From an uncultured Mycoplasmatota bacterium (GTDB lineage Bacteria; Bacillota_I; Bacilli_A; RF39; UBA660): a stretch of 7,668 nucleotides of DNA. Location of the stretch: positions 1 through 7,668 of the forward strand of contig CAMOFW010000034.1 in the NCBI GenBank assembly GCA_946613765.1, read 5' to 3'. The position numbers were made by a program, and so were the translations under genes. Positions 6,296 through 7,668 of the stretch are shown here, piece after piece; positions within the stretch are counted from its first letter, which is position 1; the number at the start of each line of letters is the position of its first letter. The notes beneath the pieces are model-generated. The model saw only the letters and a list, made by a program, of their open reading frames with translations. It was not told where the DNA came from and did not search any database.

Positions 6296-6992
6296 AGAAG
6301 ATAGTAATATGCCTAGTATTATAGTATTTGTTACAATTATTGCTATATTACTTGGTGGTGGATTTTATTTAATAACTCATAAGGATATTTATTTAAAAGA
6401 TAAAGAAGAAGTTAAAGTAGAAGAAAAGAAATCTATTAAGATATTAGAGGATAGTGATTATATTTATTATTCTAATTTAGAAACAATAGATGAACATAAT
6501 TCATTAGAATATAAAACTATTAATATTAATATTGATAGTATTGATGCTAAGGAATTACAAGAAACATTAAATAATAATATGTCTGCTATTAGAGATAGTT
6601 TAATTAGAGATGAAAATGGTAATGTTGTTAGTTGTGATATGATTAGTTATGATTATAATGTAACTAGTAAATATGTATCTTTAAATGTTACTACATTCTC
6701 TTATTTACAAAATGAAGAACAGTTAACTAAGTCTATTGTTAATCATTATGTCTTTGATATAGAAACAGGTAAGATATTAAATACTAGAGATATTTTAAAG
6801 AAAGAAAATTTAACTGATCAAGAAATTAGGATTAAAATTAGAGATTATATTAAAGATGATGCTGAAGTAGATATTGATGCTACATTAAATTCAGAATATA
6901 GTTTATCTATTAGTAAAGATGAAAAGGTTGTTATTAATACAGTTGTAAAAAATGCCAATATGGACTATAATGTAAGTATAGAAATGGATTGA
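6288..6992 (+). CDS. Membrane-anchored extracytoplasmic protein, RsiV/DUF3298-like
   Basis: The protein of 234 residues has one membrane helix (about 10-29), then a charged linker (KDKEEVKVEEKK) and a domain that should lie outside the cell. About residues 125-170 (SKYVSLNVTTFSYL, then VNHYVFDIETGKILNTRDIL) look like the DUF3298 domain found in RsiV-type anti-sigma factors and PdaC-like proteins, where a Y-F-D-x-x-T-G-K step precedes a short helix. No sigma factor gene is adjacent and the cytoplasmic stretch before the helix is only about 9 residues, so an anti-sigma role is unlikely. The start at 6288 overlaps the end of the previous gene and is served by AAAGAGG (6272-6278), 9 bases upstream. 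Met8 (6309) is a weaker alternative. The gene ends in TGA, 8 bases before frr. True function unknown. Confidence 0.7.
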   Translation: MNREDSNMPSIIVFVTIIAILLGGGFYLITHKDIYLKDKEEVKVEEKKSIKILEDSDYIYYSNLETIDEHNSLEYKTININIDSIDAKELQETLNNNMSAIRDSLIRDENGNVVSCDMISYDYNVTSKYVSLNVTTFSYLQNEEQLTKSIVNHYVFDIETGKILNTRDILKKENLTDQEIRIKIRDYIKDDAEVDIDATLNSEYSLSISKDEKVVINTVVKNANMDYNVSIEMD

Positions 6993-7000
6993 TTATAATT

Positions 7001-7537
7001 ATGGATATTAATGAAGTAGAATTTAAAATGGAAGCTGCTTTAGAAAATTTAGATAAAAGATTTTTAAATATTAGAGCAGGTAGAGCTAACCCATCAATGG
7101 TTAGTGGTATTATGGTAGATTATTTTGGAGTTCCTACTCCAATTCAAAGTTTAGCTAATATTACTGTTCCAGAAGCAAAGCAATTATTTATTAAACCTTA
7201 TGATAGAACTGCTATTAAAGAAATAGAAAGAGCTATTAATGAAGCTAATATTGGTATTGCTCCAACTAATAATGGGGAAATGGTAATATTAACTGTACCT
7301 AATTTAACTGAAGAAACTAGAAGAGATTATGTTAAACAATCTAGAGCATATGCTGAAGATGCTAAGGTAGCATTAAGAAATATTAGACAAGATGCTAATA
7401 ATGAAATTAAAAAGGCTGAACTACCTGAAGATGAAGAAAAGGGTATGTTAGAAGATGTTCAAGAACTAATTAATAAATATAATAAATTAGTTGATGAAAA
7501 ACAAAAACAAAAAGAAGCAGAATTAATGGAAATTTAA
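7001..7537 (+). CDS. frr: Ribosome recycling factor
   Basis: The protein of 178 residues (typical 185) splits the post-termination ribosome together with EF-G in the cytoplasm and is usually essential. The family signature is plain: an N-terminal helix, NIRAGRANPSMVSGI (about 23-37), the SLANITVPEAKQLFIKPYD block, and the C-terminal helices with EETRRDYVKQSRAYAEDAKVA followed by LRNIRQDANNEIKKAE. The ATG at 7001 gives the usual N-terminus. TTG 6989 would overlap the previous stop and is less likely. No strong ribosome binding site precedes 7001 (only GGA at 6986-6988), so translation is probably coupled to the upstream gene, whose stop is 8 bases before. The common neighbour pyrH is missing; frr instead closes an operon of two membrane proteins. 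The last codons form the 5' arm of its terminator. Confidence 0.96.
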   Translation: MDINEVEFKMEAALENLDKRFLNIRAGRANPSMVSGIMVDYFGVPTPIQSLANITVPEAKQLFIKPYDRTAIKEIERAINEANIGIAPTNNGEMVILTVPNLTEETRRDYVKQSRAYAEDAKVALRNIRQDANNEIKKAELPEDEEKGMLEDVQELINKYNKLVDEKQKQKEAELMEI

Positions 7538-7553
7538 TTCTACTTCTTTTTTT
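7511..7553 (+). terminator. Intrinsic terminator of frr, 5' arm inside the coding sequence
   Basis: AGAATTAA (7519-7526) pairs with TTAATTCT (7534-7541) around a 7-nt loop. After one C/A mismatch the stem continues with AAAGAAG (7511-7517) against CTTCTTT (7543-7549). Seven T follow from 7547 to 7553. The whole 5' arm lies in the last nine codons of frr. Confidence 0.85.
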
Positions 7554-7560
7554 ATTTATA

Positions 7561-7593
7561 AAAGAAAAAAGAACCAAATGGTTCTTTATTTTT
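7561..7593. terminator. Bidirectional terminator between frr and tRNA-Arg
   Basis: AAAGAACC (7568-7575) and GGTTCTTT (7580-7587) form a perfect 8-bp stem with an AAAT loop. The + strand has TTTATTTTT after it; the - strand has TTTTTTCTTT after it. It therefore ends the - strand tRNA transcript and backs up the frr terminator. Confidence 0.85.
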
Positions 7594-7598
7594 AACAG

Positions 7599-7668
7599 TG
7601 GTGTTTCCGAGGTGATTCGAACACCTGACCGATCGCTTAGAAGGCGATTGCTCTATCCAGCTGAGCTA
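7599..7668 (-). tRNA. tRNA-Arg, anticodon UCU (5' end cut by window)
   Basis: Read on the - strand from the right edge, the sequence begins at T8-A9 with a D arm (GCTC...GAGC). It continues with an anticodon stem ATCGC/GCGAT around loop CTTCTAA (anticodon TCT), and a T arm AGGTG-TTCGAAT-CACCT. It ends with acceptor strand CGGAAAC, discriminator A and an encoded CCA (7599-7601). Only the first seven acceptor bases lie outside the window; GTTTCCG is expected there. It reads AGA, by far the main Arg codon of these genes. Confidence 0.95.

Noticed and set aside
6288..6992. Anti-sigma factor assignment for the RsiV/DUF3298-like protein
   Set aside because: There is no adjacent sigma factor gene, and the segment before the membrane helix is too short to bind one. 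Only the outer-domain resemblance is kept.
6990..6998. TGA read as Trp, as in mycoplasmas
   Set aside because: All genes are full length under the standard code and use TGG for Trp. Reading through the TGA at 6990-6992 would add only two residues, so that site alone does not decide, but nothing supports recoding.
6990..6999. TATAAT at 6994-6999 as a private promoter for frr
   Set aside because: It ends one base before the ATG at 7001, so transcription would begin inside the coding sequence. There is no -35 box at the right distance, and TG is misplaced for an extended -10 element.
6989..7000. TTG at 6989 as the frr start
   Set aside because: It adds four residues absent from typical family N-termini and has no better ribosome binding site than the ATG at 7001.
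1..7668. CRISPR arrays, insertion sequences or long repeats
   Set aside because: No regularly spaced repeats, transposase-like frames or long inverted repeats were found. The inverted repeats present are short terminator hairpins.

Overview
This is a very AT-rich window. Genes are densely packed, start on ATG, and encode Arg almost entirely as AGA. Promoters match sigma-A consensus and intrinsic terminators sit directly against stop codons. This points to a small-genome, low-GC Firmicute. The pairing of a prepilin-like N-terminus with a repeat-type surface domain recalls uncultured gut Bacilli of the RF39/Mollicutes-related kind. That assignment is inference from style and gene content. The standard code fits: all genes are full length with TGG for Trp, and one ends in TGA.

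Layout, left to right on the + strand: (1) the last 49 codons of an unidentified gene (2-151); (2) a six-helix membrane diguanylate cyclase (195-1265) with its own promoter and terminator; (3) lysS, a divergent class II lysyl-tRNA synthetase (1346-2815); (4) a 589-residue surface protein with a type IV prepilin N-terminus (2881-4650); (5) nfo, endonuclease IV (4702-5604); (6) an apparent three-gene operon: a membrane-anchored thioredoxin-fold protein lacking the CxxC cysteines (5711-6295), a membrane-anchored protein resembling the RsiV/DUF3298 group (6288-6992), and frr, ribosome recycling factor (7001-7537). On the - strand, converging on frr, is a tRNA-Arg(UCU) cut by the right edge (7599-7668).

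Genes 2 to 5 look like independent one-gene transcription units. Each is separated from the next by a short block in which the terminator T-tract runs almost directly into the next promoter. Predicted leaders are only about 10-25 nt, so riboswitches or T-boxes have no room. Reading the promoters also settles several start codons: possible upstream starts at 171, 1292, 4693 and 5579 lie inside or ahead of promoter or ribosome-binding elements.

No mobile element, CRISPR array or defence system was seen. The least ordinary items are the prepilin-like surface protein, the cysteine-free thioredoxin-fold protein in an operon with frr, and the altered active-site residues of LysRS. There is no intergenic stretch longer than about 110 bases.
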